From NCBI GenBank assembly GCA_029931535.1, contig JAQPZY010001334.1, positions 1,612,001 to 1,676,000 of the forward strand: DNA of 64,000 nucleotides, read 5' to 3'. The stretch comes from Margaritifera margaritifera. Its lineage: Eukaryota; Mollusca; Bivalvia; Unionida; Margaritiferidae. The position numbers were made by a program, and so were the translations under genes. Positions within the stretch are counted from its first letter, which is position 1; each line of letters begins with the position of its first letter. The notes beneath the pieces are model-generated. The model was not told the origin of the DNA. It saw nothing but the letters and a program-made list of their open reading frames with translations, and ran no database searches. Positions 1 to 9,513 of the stretch are shown piece after piece.

Positions 1-1540
1 CTATCTGTGATATCAGATCTGCTACAGGAAAGCATGATATCGGAACTGTATGAGTGTCAAGGTATTTGGATTATGCTAGATTAGTCTACTGATTTATCAA
101 TGCAGAAACATTTGATTCTGTACATATCATACATGTATTTGAAGGATGGTGAATTAAAGATAAACTAATCAATCTTTCTGCAGCTGATGCATCCAGTATA
201 AATGCATGACTGCTTGTTTATTTAGATTCTAAAAGGATTTTCCTGCAAAAATGTATAGTAATGGATCTGATGGAACTCTTGTTATGATACGGAAGAATGA
301 TGGTGTAGCAAATTTTCTGAAGACCCAATCACAGTACTTGTTTAAGATGCATGGTATGGCTCACCATCTTGCACTTGCTTGTGTAGATGTGGCAAAGACT
401 ATCCCAGCAATTTTAGTTACTGTGAAAGTATTCTGAATTCCTTGCACATATATTTTAAAAAATCAACAACTTGCTTATCACCTTTTAAATTCTGGCAGGA
501 TCTAATGGACGACCCAAAATTGACCCTTAGAAGTTCACCACATGCATTGGATTTCCATGACTGCAGTAGTTGTTAGCATGCAGCACTCTTTGATCTCACT
601 GTCACATATGTTTGAGGCAGAGTCTGATTTGGATATTGTGGCCAATTCATTATACAGTGCCGTGACTTCTTATAAATTTATTTTTCTGACTCACTTTATT
701 GACATTTTCAGATTTGTTAGGCACAACCTTACAGATTAGAGATCTTAGTTAGACACATATGTGTGACGTAGTTGATGCATTTCTGCAGGCCAAACCCAAT
801 ACTTAACAGACTTAATAATACTTAACCCCACTTATCCGAATTTCTAGAGCCAAATTGTGAAGGTGGCAAGTTCAGTGGATTTGACTTCAAAAGAACATAC
901 ATGATGGACATTTGAAAACAAAAGCAGTGAACATGCCAGAATTCTTCAAATAAGTATTGAGTTACTTTTTCCACACAGCAAAATGTCTGATGCATTTACT
1001 GTCCTTGAACCTGCCAATTATCCAGACAATGTATCAGACTTGGACATGAGAAGATATGGAAACAATTTAAAATAGAGACATTGCTCGATCGCTATGGGGA
1101 AAAGAAAGAGGACACTGACATTGTGCCACCAGTTACTGTGGATGCTGTTTGCTATGAGTTGGCAATTGTTAAACACATGATATTTAAAAACTTTAAGGGA
1201 TTGACAATGAAGGATTTTACTGCAGCACTTTCATAAGACTTGTCTGCATATGCAGTTTCCAAATGTGACAAGGCTTATACAGATTGGATGTGTATTACTG
1301 ATTTCAAGTGTCAAGTGTGAGTGCAGATTTTCATGCCACAGCATAATTTAAACAAGACTAAGAAATGCTCATGTTGACAAGCTTTATCAGCTTATGAGGA
1401 CTTCCCTGAATGGACCTTTCATAAGTGAGTTCAACCCGAAGGTGGCAGTCAATGCATGGAAAGGGAGACAACAGTGGCAGCTCTTCAACAGATTATCAAC
1501 TAATGCATTTGCAAAGCTGATGAACATCAACAGAAAATAA
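1..1540 (+). pseudogene. Decayed hAT-family transposase (ZNF862-like), runs in from left edge
   Basis: Pieces of one transposase can be read in order on the plus strand through many stops and frameshifts. They are a stretch like 'GIWIMLD-STDLSMQKHL' near 60-120 (the DESTD region, with a stop at the Glu position), 'SNGSDGTLVMIRKNDGVANF' at about 255-320 followed by 'KMHGMAHHLALA' at 346-380, a 'TYKFIFLTHFIDIFR'-like piece at 665-720, and a C-terminal dimerisation motif 'SVKCECRFS' near 1305-1330 followed by 'DKLYQLMRTSLNGP' near 1375-1420. This order matches hAT transposases and the ZNF862/KIAA1586-type proteins derived from them. No frame is longer than about 65 codons, so it cannot encode a working enzyme. 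The start lies outside the window. Whether it was a mobile element or an exapted gene that later died cannot be told from this sequence. Confidence 0.75.
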
Positions 1541-2116
1541 TGTGTCAATGCCTATTTCTGAAAATATTTATTTGAGTGAACAAATAAGCAACAGAATTTT
1601 TAATGCACCATAATGGAAATATCAGCAATTTGAAGTGATTTCTATAATTTCTTTTTACAAATGGTGAATCATATTGGTTAACTCTTTTCATGCAGTTTTT
1701 CTCAAGGATAGCCTTTTAAATTAGAATTTCATTCAGCATAATTAGTACGTCAAGAAAACGCAATATTTATGGACTATGGTCTTTCAAATAAGTGTTGGAC
1801 TAAATAACTTTTCTATCACACTTGAAACTATTGAATAAAAAGTGACATTAAACTATTTAAAAACTAAAATCATGAGCCAAGAGAAGCATGATAAGTTGAT
1901 GAAACAAAAATGCATATTATAAGATGATTACATCTTTTTTAAAACTTTGTTGTTTGTTTTCTTTTGTTGAACAAATCTATCCTTCCATCTCTCTGTCTCT
2001 CTCTCTCTTATTAATATCAATAAATAGCAGTTTTGCCAAAGTTAAATCTTTCAATACTGGATTACCTCCCCATGACCATCCAAAAGACCTTTTGGTTTGG
2101 TTCATTTTTCAAAAGC

Positions 2117-2187
<71 letters not shown>

Positions 2188-2407
2188 AAATAAGGGTGGG
2201 AAATGGAAATATTAGACATGCTAGATCTTCTTTACATGTTATCGCAGACGTATTCCATGTTTAACATGGTCCTTTTGGGAAAGTTAATATTTCCTTCACT
2301 TTGATAAGCCTCTGACTTATTTATTTAGTTTGATTGATTAATTATTAAATAACGATTCAGCAAAGTTAGGGAACAATAATAATTAATGTAATTTGCTGTC
2401 CTTTCAG
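1541..2407. other. Non-coding stretch upstream of the Act1-like exon (intron side)
   Basis: AT-rich sequence between the hAT relic and the splice acceptor at 2406-2407. It holds the TA microsatellite listed separately and a pyrimidine tract (tgctgtcctttcag) just before the exon. Nothing else is recognisable; no upstream coding exon of the adaptor gene was found here. Confidence 0.5.
2119..2185. repeat. (TA)n microsatellite
   Basis: Uninterrupted TA dinucleotide repeat of about 33 units within the intron upstream of the first visible Act1-like exon. It produces a false reading frame of alternating Tyr-Ile. Confidence 0.97.
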
Positions 2408-3643
2408 AAATAGAGCGGCGATACCGTGAAGATACTTCTCGATACCGGCCTGGAGAACCCAGAGAAGGATCAGACATGGAGTCCCTTCCCAGCACACCCT
2501 ACCCATACCCATCATATCATATGAGCCACCAGTCTGCCCCTTCTAAATCACCCAATGACAGTCCATCTTTCACACAAAATTTTAGTCTCCACAGTGAAAA
2601 AATGATGAACGGCAGTATGGGGAATCCATCAAAAGCTTATCGCCGAATGAACAGTTCAAGGCCTTTTAATGCCAATATTGGTGTCCATACATCTGAACAT
2701 TATGCTGTACAAAACATGAACATTCCTACCAGTCATTCACATGTTCACCCAACATATTCACGTGCCGTCAGCTGTGGACAGGTTATGGACAGTCACAGGA
2801 AGCAGCCAAAATCAGATAGCATGATAGTTCATCACACGATGGGTAATCATACTGCCCAGTTTTATCACGAGTCCATGGATCATAGTCCTTCAATCCATGA
2901 GGATCCAATACCAGTCCCACTTGGTCTTGTCCGTGCACAGCAGTTTAATCCACACAATCAGGGTTATCAGTCCCTGCTCAGGAAATTAGACCAAGAAGAT
3001 ATGGCCATTGATTCAGGGGAGATAACTGTGTCAGAGTCTCAGGGTTTGCATCGTGGTAGTGCAGTATATCAGAGACAAATGTCTGAAGAAAATAATTATC
3101 GTCAGCCGTTTGTTGATCCGATGAAACATGGTTTGACTTTGAACATTCCTGCAGCTGTTCAACGTAGTCAAGCTCGAAAAATAGATGAGAATGATATTTT
3201 TCTCAGTCCGAGTCCAACACCTACTACTCCAATATCCCCAATGGTTAAACTGGAGGAAATGGCCAAAGACAATAGATTTAGGCCAGACAGAGACTATGAA
3301 CTGCTTATGCAGGAAAAGATCAAACAAGAGCTTATTCAGAGGAAGATTCCAATTGGGCATTTGGATGAAAGAAATAAAAATGGCTGTACAAATGATAGAG
3401 ATATTTTCAGAAATATCCCAGAAAAGGCACCAAAAACAAAGGCTGAATATTCTGGGGCCAAATCAAAGGGGATCAGTGACAAGGAGCCACCCAACACATT
3501 CCCACGGATAAAAGCCTCATCCTGTTGCTCTTCTTCTTCATCCTTGTCCATTTCCAAAGCAACTTCCTCAGGGTCCTCTCAGAATACTCTCACCAAATCA
3601 ATCTCAATGCCTGGGGACATGAAGCCAGCTGAGTTCAGAAAAG
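2408..3643 (+). CDS. TRAF3IP2-like: Act1/CIKS-like adaptor, large internal exon (N-terminal/central region)
   Basis: Part of an IL-17-pathway adaptor of the Act1/CIKS (TRAF3IP2) type, identified by the SEFIR exons downstream. The exon starts after the acceptor AG at 2406-2407. The frame is open through 22 codons (starting IERRYREDTS) before the first ATG at 2476, so the true start is probably upstream and outside the window. It ends at a GTATAC donor after base 3643, in phase 1. The 411 codons are rich in Ser, Pro, His and Met and look disordered. They include PGEPRE (2449-2466), which fits the PxExx(acidic) TRAF6-binding pattern, a Ser/Pro cluster (FLSPSPTPTTPISP), a likely charged helix (about 3240-3350) and a poly-Ser tract (about 3520-3550). 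In vertebrate Act1 the N-terminal half recruits TRAFs and carries E3-ligase activity; no U-box-like fold can be confirmed here. Assignment of this exon to the gene rests on strand, open frame and matching splice phase. Confidence 0.8.
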
Positions 3644-3732
3644 GTATACATTTTTTTATTATATACATGAGGTCATTTTACTGGAAAATTTCTCACCTTT
3701 ATGTTTCATAATTTCACTTGGTGAATTAGTGA

Positions 3733-3756
3733 CAATAATTCACTAGTGAATTATTG
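3733..3756. repeat. 24-bp perfect palindrome
   Basis: CAATAATTCACT followed at once by its exact reverse complement, with no spacer, 90 bp downstream of the exon donor at 3643. It may be a chance AT-rich palindrome, a protein-binding site or a remnant of an inverted repeat; nothing around it decides. Confidence 0.85.
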
Positions 3757-4081
3757 ATCATTTGATGGTTGTCATTACTGTGAGTGTTCTGGAACTACTT
3801 GAAACATATGAGATTTATTTACACATATCTTCTGTATCAATGATAAGACTTTGTTGTATGGTATCACAACACACATGCTTTGTCATTTCAATCATTCTGA
3901 CATCATGCATCATTTTTGTTTTTACTATAGTTGTTGCAGTATAGTCATGTGCTAAACTTAGAAAAAATTATGCAAGTGTTTTATTTTATCAGCTGTCACA
4001 CATAGAGGTGTGAATTAATGTTTCTTTTAATGTAATTAACAAATAGAATAATACATGTTACAGAGCTTGAAAAATCTCATA

Positions 4082-4565
4082 AAGTCCACTTGCCCAGTCA
4101 GGCAGGTACTAAATTTTTACTCGCCCAGAATAAACTGTTACTCAACCAGCTATTATAGAAATATAAAATTTAATGATGTTTACAAGATAAATTTGATCAT
4201 AAGAAAGGTTGTTTTACAGGCTTATTCTGTGACTCTTCTAACACTATAAGTAATTTCAAATTGATACTAGTCAGCTCTCTCTCTCTGGTAAGCATTTATT
4301 AGTATTAGTATTGAAGAGTGAGTGTAAAGTGCTTGTATGAACTTGATCAAAACAAATTGAAAATGAACTTCGGGTAGAAAGCATGGACTTTCAATGAACA
4401 AAGTTGGCAACATTCTTGACAGAATATCCTTTTCATTAAAGAGAAACACTGGTCAGCCCTGTATCAGCACTTGCCTGATTGGGCAAGTGATTGGAACATT
4501 CACTTGACCACTGGAAATTTTCACTCACCATTTCAAGTTGGGCAAGTGAATTTTCAACTCTTGTG
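4082..4565. repeat. Candidate inverted-repeat (MITE-like) element with CTTGCC ends
   Basis: ACTTGCCCAGTCAGGCAGGT at about 4090 is answered in inverted orientation by ACTTGCCTGATTGGGCAAGT at about 4465. The second copy is itself a small hairpin (ACTTGCC ... GGCAAGT). Further CACTTG/CAAGTG blocks lie inside the right arm. No clear target duplication or exact ends could be placed, so this is a tentative non-autonomous element. Confidence 0.4.
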
Positions 4566-4722
4566 CTTGCATATCGATTAGGTTGAATAAATTCACTTGT
4601 GTCTAAGATCAAGGCACTCATTCGCTGTTCCGACTTGTGAGTTTCGTGATCTGAAGCACTTGTGAATTATTCCACATAATTGCTATGCAAGCAGGTATTA
4701 TCTTCAGTGTATTATTCCAATA

Positions 4723-4955
4723 TACTGTAAAATCTAAAATATTCATGGAGGATTTAATTTTTTTATTTTTGTGGGTAACAAATATCCACTAAATTAAATC
4801 CACCACAAAAGATGTTATTGTTGAAAAACAGTATGAAAAAAACATTGTGACCCCACAAAATTGTATCCCCACAAAATCAGCCATTTATTCCCAAACCTTG
4901 AAAATTGTATCGCCACAATTTTTTTTTTATTCAATTTTTTTTTGATTTTACGGTA
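4723..4955. mobile_element. Non-autonomous TIR element (MITE) with TACYGTAAAATC ends
   Basis: The left end TACTGTAAAATCTAAAA and right end, read on the minus strand TACCGTAAAATCAAAAA, form imperfect terminal inverted repeats about 233 bp apart. The interior is AT-rich with several 'ccccacaaaat' blocks and no reading frame. Short TIRs in a small element fit a MITE; the terminal TA may be the target duplication. It lies in the Act1-like intron. Confidence 0.65.
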
Positions 4956-6463
4956 TGTGTGATATAGTTTAGCCATGTGAGAAAATCATGTGATTTATAC
5001 CTATCTTAAATGAGTCTACTCACTCACTACATGGCCTTGTCATCCTTATGACATTATTGGTACATGATTGTAATTAAAACAAGGGAAGTGTTATTGGTAA
5101 CATTGATGAGAATTTACAATGACTGTTTAGTTGTAACTATCATTGGTATAGTGATTCCATTTTTATGAGGACACTTGTTCCATGAATAACAAAAGGAGGC
5201 CTTGTAAGAAGGGTGGCCTCGTAAGTGTATCATGAAATGCACTACTTTGATGCAGAACAAAGGGGTCTCCATCAGGTGATGGCTTTTCTGTAATTTACAT
5301 TCTTACTGATTACTGAGACTAACGAACAGGGGATTGGAAACTTCCTACCTAGCCCACCAGATATTGCCTGTTCCCTATTGTTATGTAAATGAAGTTGCCA
5401 GTCCAAGAGGTCCACATCATAAGTTGGATTTGTTGAGTGGACCAGAGAAGCTCAGTCATGGTGCATATTTTGCAAACCACACTGCTCCAATATTTTATCA
5501 TTAACATAAAAAAGTTATTTAAAGCATTATTTCATCTCATGTTGCCACACATTTTTATGTTGGCTTTCATAAGTGACAAGATTTTTCATTTATGTCAATT
5601 GATATTTTATTTATGCCAATTGATATTATTAATTCTGAAATGTAACGACTGTTAAAGGAAACGTATTGGATTCACCATTTGGATACTGTTTATCCCAAAG
5701 GGTTAAATTCTAAGATTATATATAAACTTCATTAATTGATAAATTCATGGTATTTCATCAATTCTGCATATTTAAAGGGAAAAAAAACTTAATTTCTTAT
5801 ATATTTTCTGTCATTACCATTAGATATAAAGGTATCCTTTTATTTGCAAAAGATGTGAGAGTGCATTGATTTAATTTATTTTGACATTTAAGCAAAATTT
5901 GAAAGAGAGGTAAAATATGAATTTTGAATTTGTGTAGAAAATGTGCACCGTGGCAATATACATTAATAAAATGTATATGTATATATTCTCAGTACATTGA
6001 AAAATGCATTGCTATTAAGTTTAAAACATTAGTTTATTTCATTTATGAATTTACTATACATGTTCTTTAAAACTGAAAATGAAGGTTGGTTTAAAAGTAG
6101 CATAAAGAGATCTTGTCACACACATTTTCTTTTGTCACTTTCTATTATAAAAATTTTAAAAAATATATTAGAATCGAGGGGAAAATTTGATGTTTCTTTT
6201 AGTATTGATACTAGAAAAATATTAAATCCTAGTTTAAAATTGGAAAGGGAGAAAACATAAATTGCTTTCTAGTAGACAACTGGTAGGAGGACTAACTTCA
6301 ACATGTTACCTATGTAAGCACAACTAGGTTTCAAGCCTAAGGGCAAATTCATCCCTGCTGCACCTTTGATCTTACTACTAAACTAACCACTGGGAACCTC
6401 ATTTGCATATCAAAGTGGAACAGTTGATATTTGGCAGCAATCTTGAAATTCCAATTCCAGTGT

Positions 6464-6588
6464 TATATACTTTCCTTGCTGATTTTATATTGGCCATGTC
6501 ATGTCATATACAGTCCTTGCTGATTTTGTTTTGGCCATGTCATTTATATACTGTCCTTGCTGAGTTTTTATTGGCCATGTCATTTACT
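6464..6588. repeat. 43-bp triplication
   Basis: Three imperfect tandem copies of a unit containing 'tccttgctgatttt' and 'ttggccatgtcat', inside the Act1-like intron. Confidence 0.85.
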
Positions 6589-7154
6589 ACAATATTTCCT
6601 GATAGAAATGAAAGAAAAATGACAAATCCCTTTCATAGGGTCAGAATTCTTTGATAAAAACATGTTACTGCCCTTGAATTGACCTATGGCCAGAGTAGAT
6701 AAAACTATGCCCTATTCATTAGCATAGCACATCATATAAAACCAAGGCACTTTATGTTGACACTTACCCCATGTGAAGGGGTTATTTTTGTTTAGTGTAA
6801 AAAAAATGGTTGAATAATGTTGAAGTTGTGACAATATAAATTTGTATATGATATATAGTGGCAGTCAGATAGGTGATGGACATTAACCATTTGTATCCTA
6901 CAAGCTTTCATTATGCCTGTAAGTCACATGATGCTCACACCTTTGCCAGTGATAGTGACGGCATGTGTTAGCGTTTGAGTGACATTACAGCAATGCAATA
7001 ATTCTGAGCCTAGGATGGGATTTCTCTATTCTGCATCTCGTCCTCCAATATCCAGGGCCGATAAACTCCACTTCTCTACATTTATATGGCTTAGGTAACC
7101 AAGAACTAAAAAAAAATTGAAACCTGATGTGTAGCCATAATAGAACAAAAGTTA

Positions 7155-7371
7155 CCGTATATAGTCGCATATAAGAATGGTCCAAATGCAAACAACATAG
7201 ACCCTGATCTGCCGTCGCATAATGCGCCGGCAGATCAGGGTCTATGTTGTTTGTTCTACTGATTAGTCCTTACAAAATGCATAGACCCAGATCTGCCAGT
7301 GCATTATGCAACGGCAGATCTGGGTCTATGCAGTTTGCAGTAGGTATAAGCTTATATGCGAGTATATATGG
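7155..7371 (-). mobile_element. 217-bp double-hairpin MITE, copy A
   Basis: Ends CCGTATATAGTCGCATATAA and (reverse) CCATATATACTCGCATATAA are flanked by TA on both sides (7153-7154, 7372-7373). Inside are two long near-perfect palindromes, one with the GACCCTGATCTG arm and one with the GACCCAGATCTG arm. Orientation is called minus relative to copy B because the CCTGATC palindrome comes first. TA duplication and TIRs suggest Tc1/mariner-type mobilisation, but no transposase is present. Confidence 0.93.
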
Positions 7372-8191
7372 TATTCATTTTTGGGGGTTCCATGGCCATA
7401 CCCATTTTATAAGAGTGGCAGCAGTATACTGAATGGTTTTATAGCAAGGGACACTGTATTCATAATATAGCAGAAATAAATTAGGCAATCAGATCTTTGT
7501 GAGCAAACTTCAGTAAGATAATAAAATATGGTTGCCTCATGATAAACAAAGATGGGTGTTTTAAAGAACAAGTTAGACTGGGTAATATTTTTCCTGATTT
7601 TGTTATTGTGTCACAAAGAAATCATGGGGGTAATTATAATTTTCTGAGCAGTTTGTATTGAATCCAGTCAAATCACTTAAATTGCTTCATGAATTTATTA
7701 CTGAGCCCAACAATTTACTAACCTTTGAATGTACCCTGGGGTAATGAATCTAGAGATCATATATGCTGAATTTATTAGCGCTGGGTATCCAGGGATGTTT
7801 CACAATTATTATGTATTCAGTTGATTCTGTTAATTAGTTATTTATGATTCTGAAATAATTTTGAGTCAAAAGAGTTATCTTTTTTTGTTTGTGTATGTGG
7901 CAAGCTTGGTGCAATGTATGGTTGTCTCTGACCAGATTAGAGACAGTACTTTTTCAAATGATATATAAAAAAAAAACCTCTTTGGTTTCATCACCAGAAG
8001 AATATGGACAAATATTGGGTTAAAGATAACCATATATAGAAAATTTCATTTTAAACCATGGAATTATTTTGAAACCTCAGTAAAATATCAAAGTTACAAA
8101 TCCTCCTCGATAGATTGGATAGCAGAATGAGTAATATGTATTATCACCGTAGTAATATTTCTAAGAAGTATTGACATAAACTTTGTACTTA

Positions 8192-8408
8192 CCGTATATA
8201 CTCACGTATAAGCCAATACCAACTGCAAACTGCATAGACCCAGATCTGTCGTCGCATAATGCGCCAGCAGATCTGAGTCTATGCAGTTTGTAAGGACTAA
8301 TCAGTAGAACAAACAACATAGACCCTGATCTGCAGGCGCATTATATGATGGCAGATCAGGGTCTATGTTGTTTGAATTTGGACTTAGCTTATACACGAGT
8401 ATATACGG
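8192..8408 (+). mobile_element. 217-bp double-hairpin MITE, copy B
   Basis: Full-length reference copy, flanked by TA at 8190-8191 and 8409-8410. TIRs are CCGTATATACTCACGTATAA and (reverse) CCGTATATACTCGTGTATAA. The first 65-bp palindrome is 8226-8290 and the second 8310-8374, separated by a 19-bp spacer. The palindrome centres (GCGCATAATGCG-like) are also self-complementary, so each can in principle fold to its middle base. The right end is only 51 bp from the start of the SEFIR exon. Confidence 0.95.
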
Positions 8409-8459
8409 TAGACTTTATTAGGAATTATGTATCAGTGTTTGTATCATGTACCATTCCAG

Positions 8460-8638
8460 CATTCCGCCATATAAAAATCTTTGTGACATATGCAATGGAT
8501 AATACACGCCATGTGCAGAGGGTGCTAAACCTTTGCAAGTGTCTGGAGAAGAATGGCTTCACATGCTGTGTGGACATGTATCGCCGCAAACTAAATATGG
8601 AAGATCGTGCAACCTGGCATGTCAAGAGGTTCAGAGAG
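8460..8638 (+). CDS. TRAF3IP2-like: Act1/CIKS-like adaptor, exon encoding first half of SEFIR domain
   Basis: The acceptor AG at 8458-8459 gives two bases (CA) that complete the codon left open by the exon ending at 3643, forming Ala and continuing FRHIKIFVTYAMDNTRHVQR. The donor GTAAGC begins at 8639, in phase 0. The 59 whole codons hold the SEFIR box-1 motif (KIFVTYAMD, equivalent to KVFITYSMD in vertebrate Act1), then helix A (VLNLCKCLEKNGFTCCVD) and the start of the region preceding box 2 (MYRRKLNMEDRATWHVKRFRE). SEFIR is a TIR-related fold that pairs the adaptor with IL-17 receptors through SEFIR-SEFIR contact beneath the plasma membrane. The downstream exon supplies the rest. The match to Act1 rather than to an IL-17 receptor rests on the C-terminal position of SEFIR and the absence of any transmembrane segment in the visible exons. 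Confidence 0.92.
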
Positions 8639-9513
8639 GTAAGCCAAAATTCATCATTAGAAGAAGGCAACAAATTTAATATGAACCAATTTTAAAGACA
8701 CAGATTTTGGCCATGATTTCTTAAAACTTTTGAGGACAAAGCTTAAGCTAAAAATCCCAAAATCAGATTTGGGACATGGAAAAGATCTGTGGCATTGAAA
8801 TTTGAGGACCAGTTCTTGCTGTGTGCCAATTGTTGCAATGGACATGATAGGGCTAATATTTCATGAGGGGACATGAATATTTACTTACATGCCTACCTTT
8901 GATAGATCATTTTTTTAGGTACTTTTAAAGGTATGCATAATAAGCAAAAATTTGCATCCATTTGTAAGATATTACCACAATGGCAACAATTGTACGCATT
9001 GAGGAATGGTCCTCTGCCAGTGGAGCTAAGAAAGGCCAAACATTTTTTGCTTGAAGAGATTTCAATCCCGCCTTGCCAATAGCATAGAGTCAAGCAGAAC
9101 AAATCTTAGACTTTTTGAGGGAATGTAGTGTGTATAGCAAATTCTGACCATATGTTCCAAGGATTCAACATTTTTTACCATTATCTTTTATTTTATACAC
9201 CTTTTATAGAATTTCAATGCCTTTACCTTTCAGCTTTTATCATGTAGTATTTCATGTTTATATTTATATAGAAGGCTTCATTTTCCTAGTGTTTTTGCAT
9301 TTCTTCATGTATGCATTTGTAGAAATTTACTCTAAATTGGCACCATATAGCCAGTACTGTGCTGACATGCTCTTAAATTTGACATCATGGTTCAATATTA
9401 TATATCAAGGGATGCAACACTAGATAGTTATCTCTCATAGGTATTGTTCCACTGATGGTAATACTTGAAATAAATCACCACAATAATTCCTCAAATAATT
9501 TTTCAAATGTTAA

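Larger units (their letters stand above)
3644..8459 (+). other. Act1-like intron, 4.8 kb
   Basis: Runs from a phase-1 GT donor (3644) to the acceptor AG at 8458-8459. It contains a 24-bp palindrome, a CTTGCC inverted-repeat element, a TACYGTAAAATC MITE, a 43-bp triplication and two copies of the 217-bp double-hairpin MITE, all listed separately. The remaining stretches (4956-6460, 6590-7150, 7374-8189) show no gene or repeat I can name. A small additional exon in this interval cannot be excluded. Confidence 0.7.

Noticed and set aside
3031..3360. Minus-strand 109-codon frame
   Set aside because: Antisense shadow of the Act1-like coding exon; no motif.
8345..8695. 116-codon frame starting inside MITE copy B and running into the SEFIR exon
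   Set aside because: The real exon is defined by the acceptor at 8458-8459 and donor at 8639, with matching phases; the upstream part of the frame is transposon sequence and the downstream part is intron.
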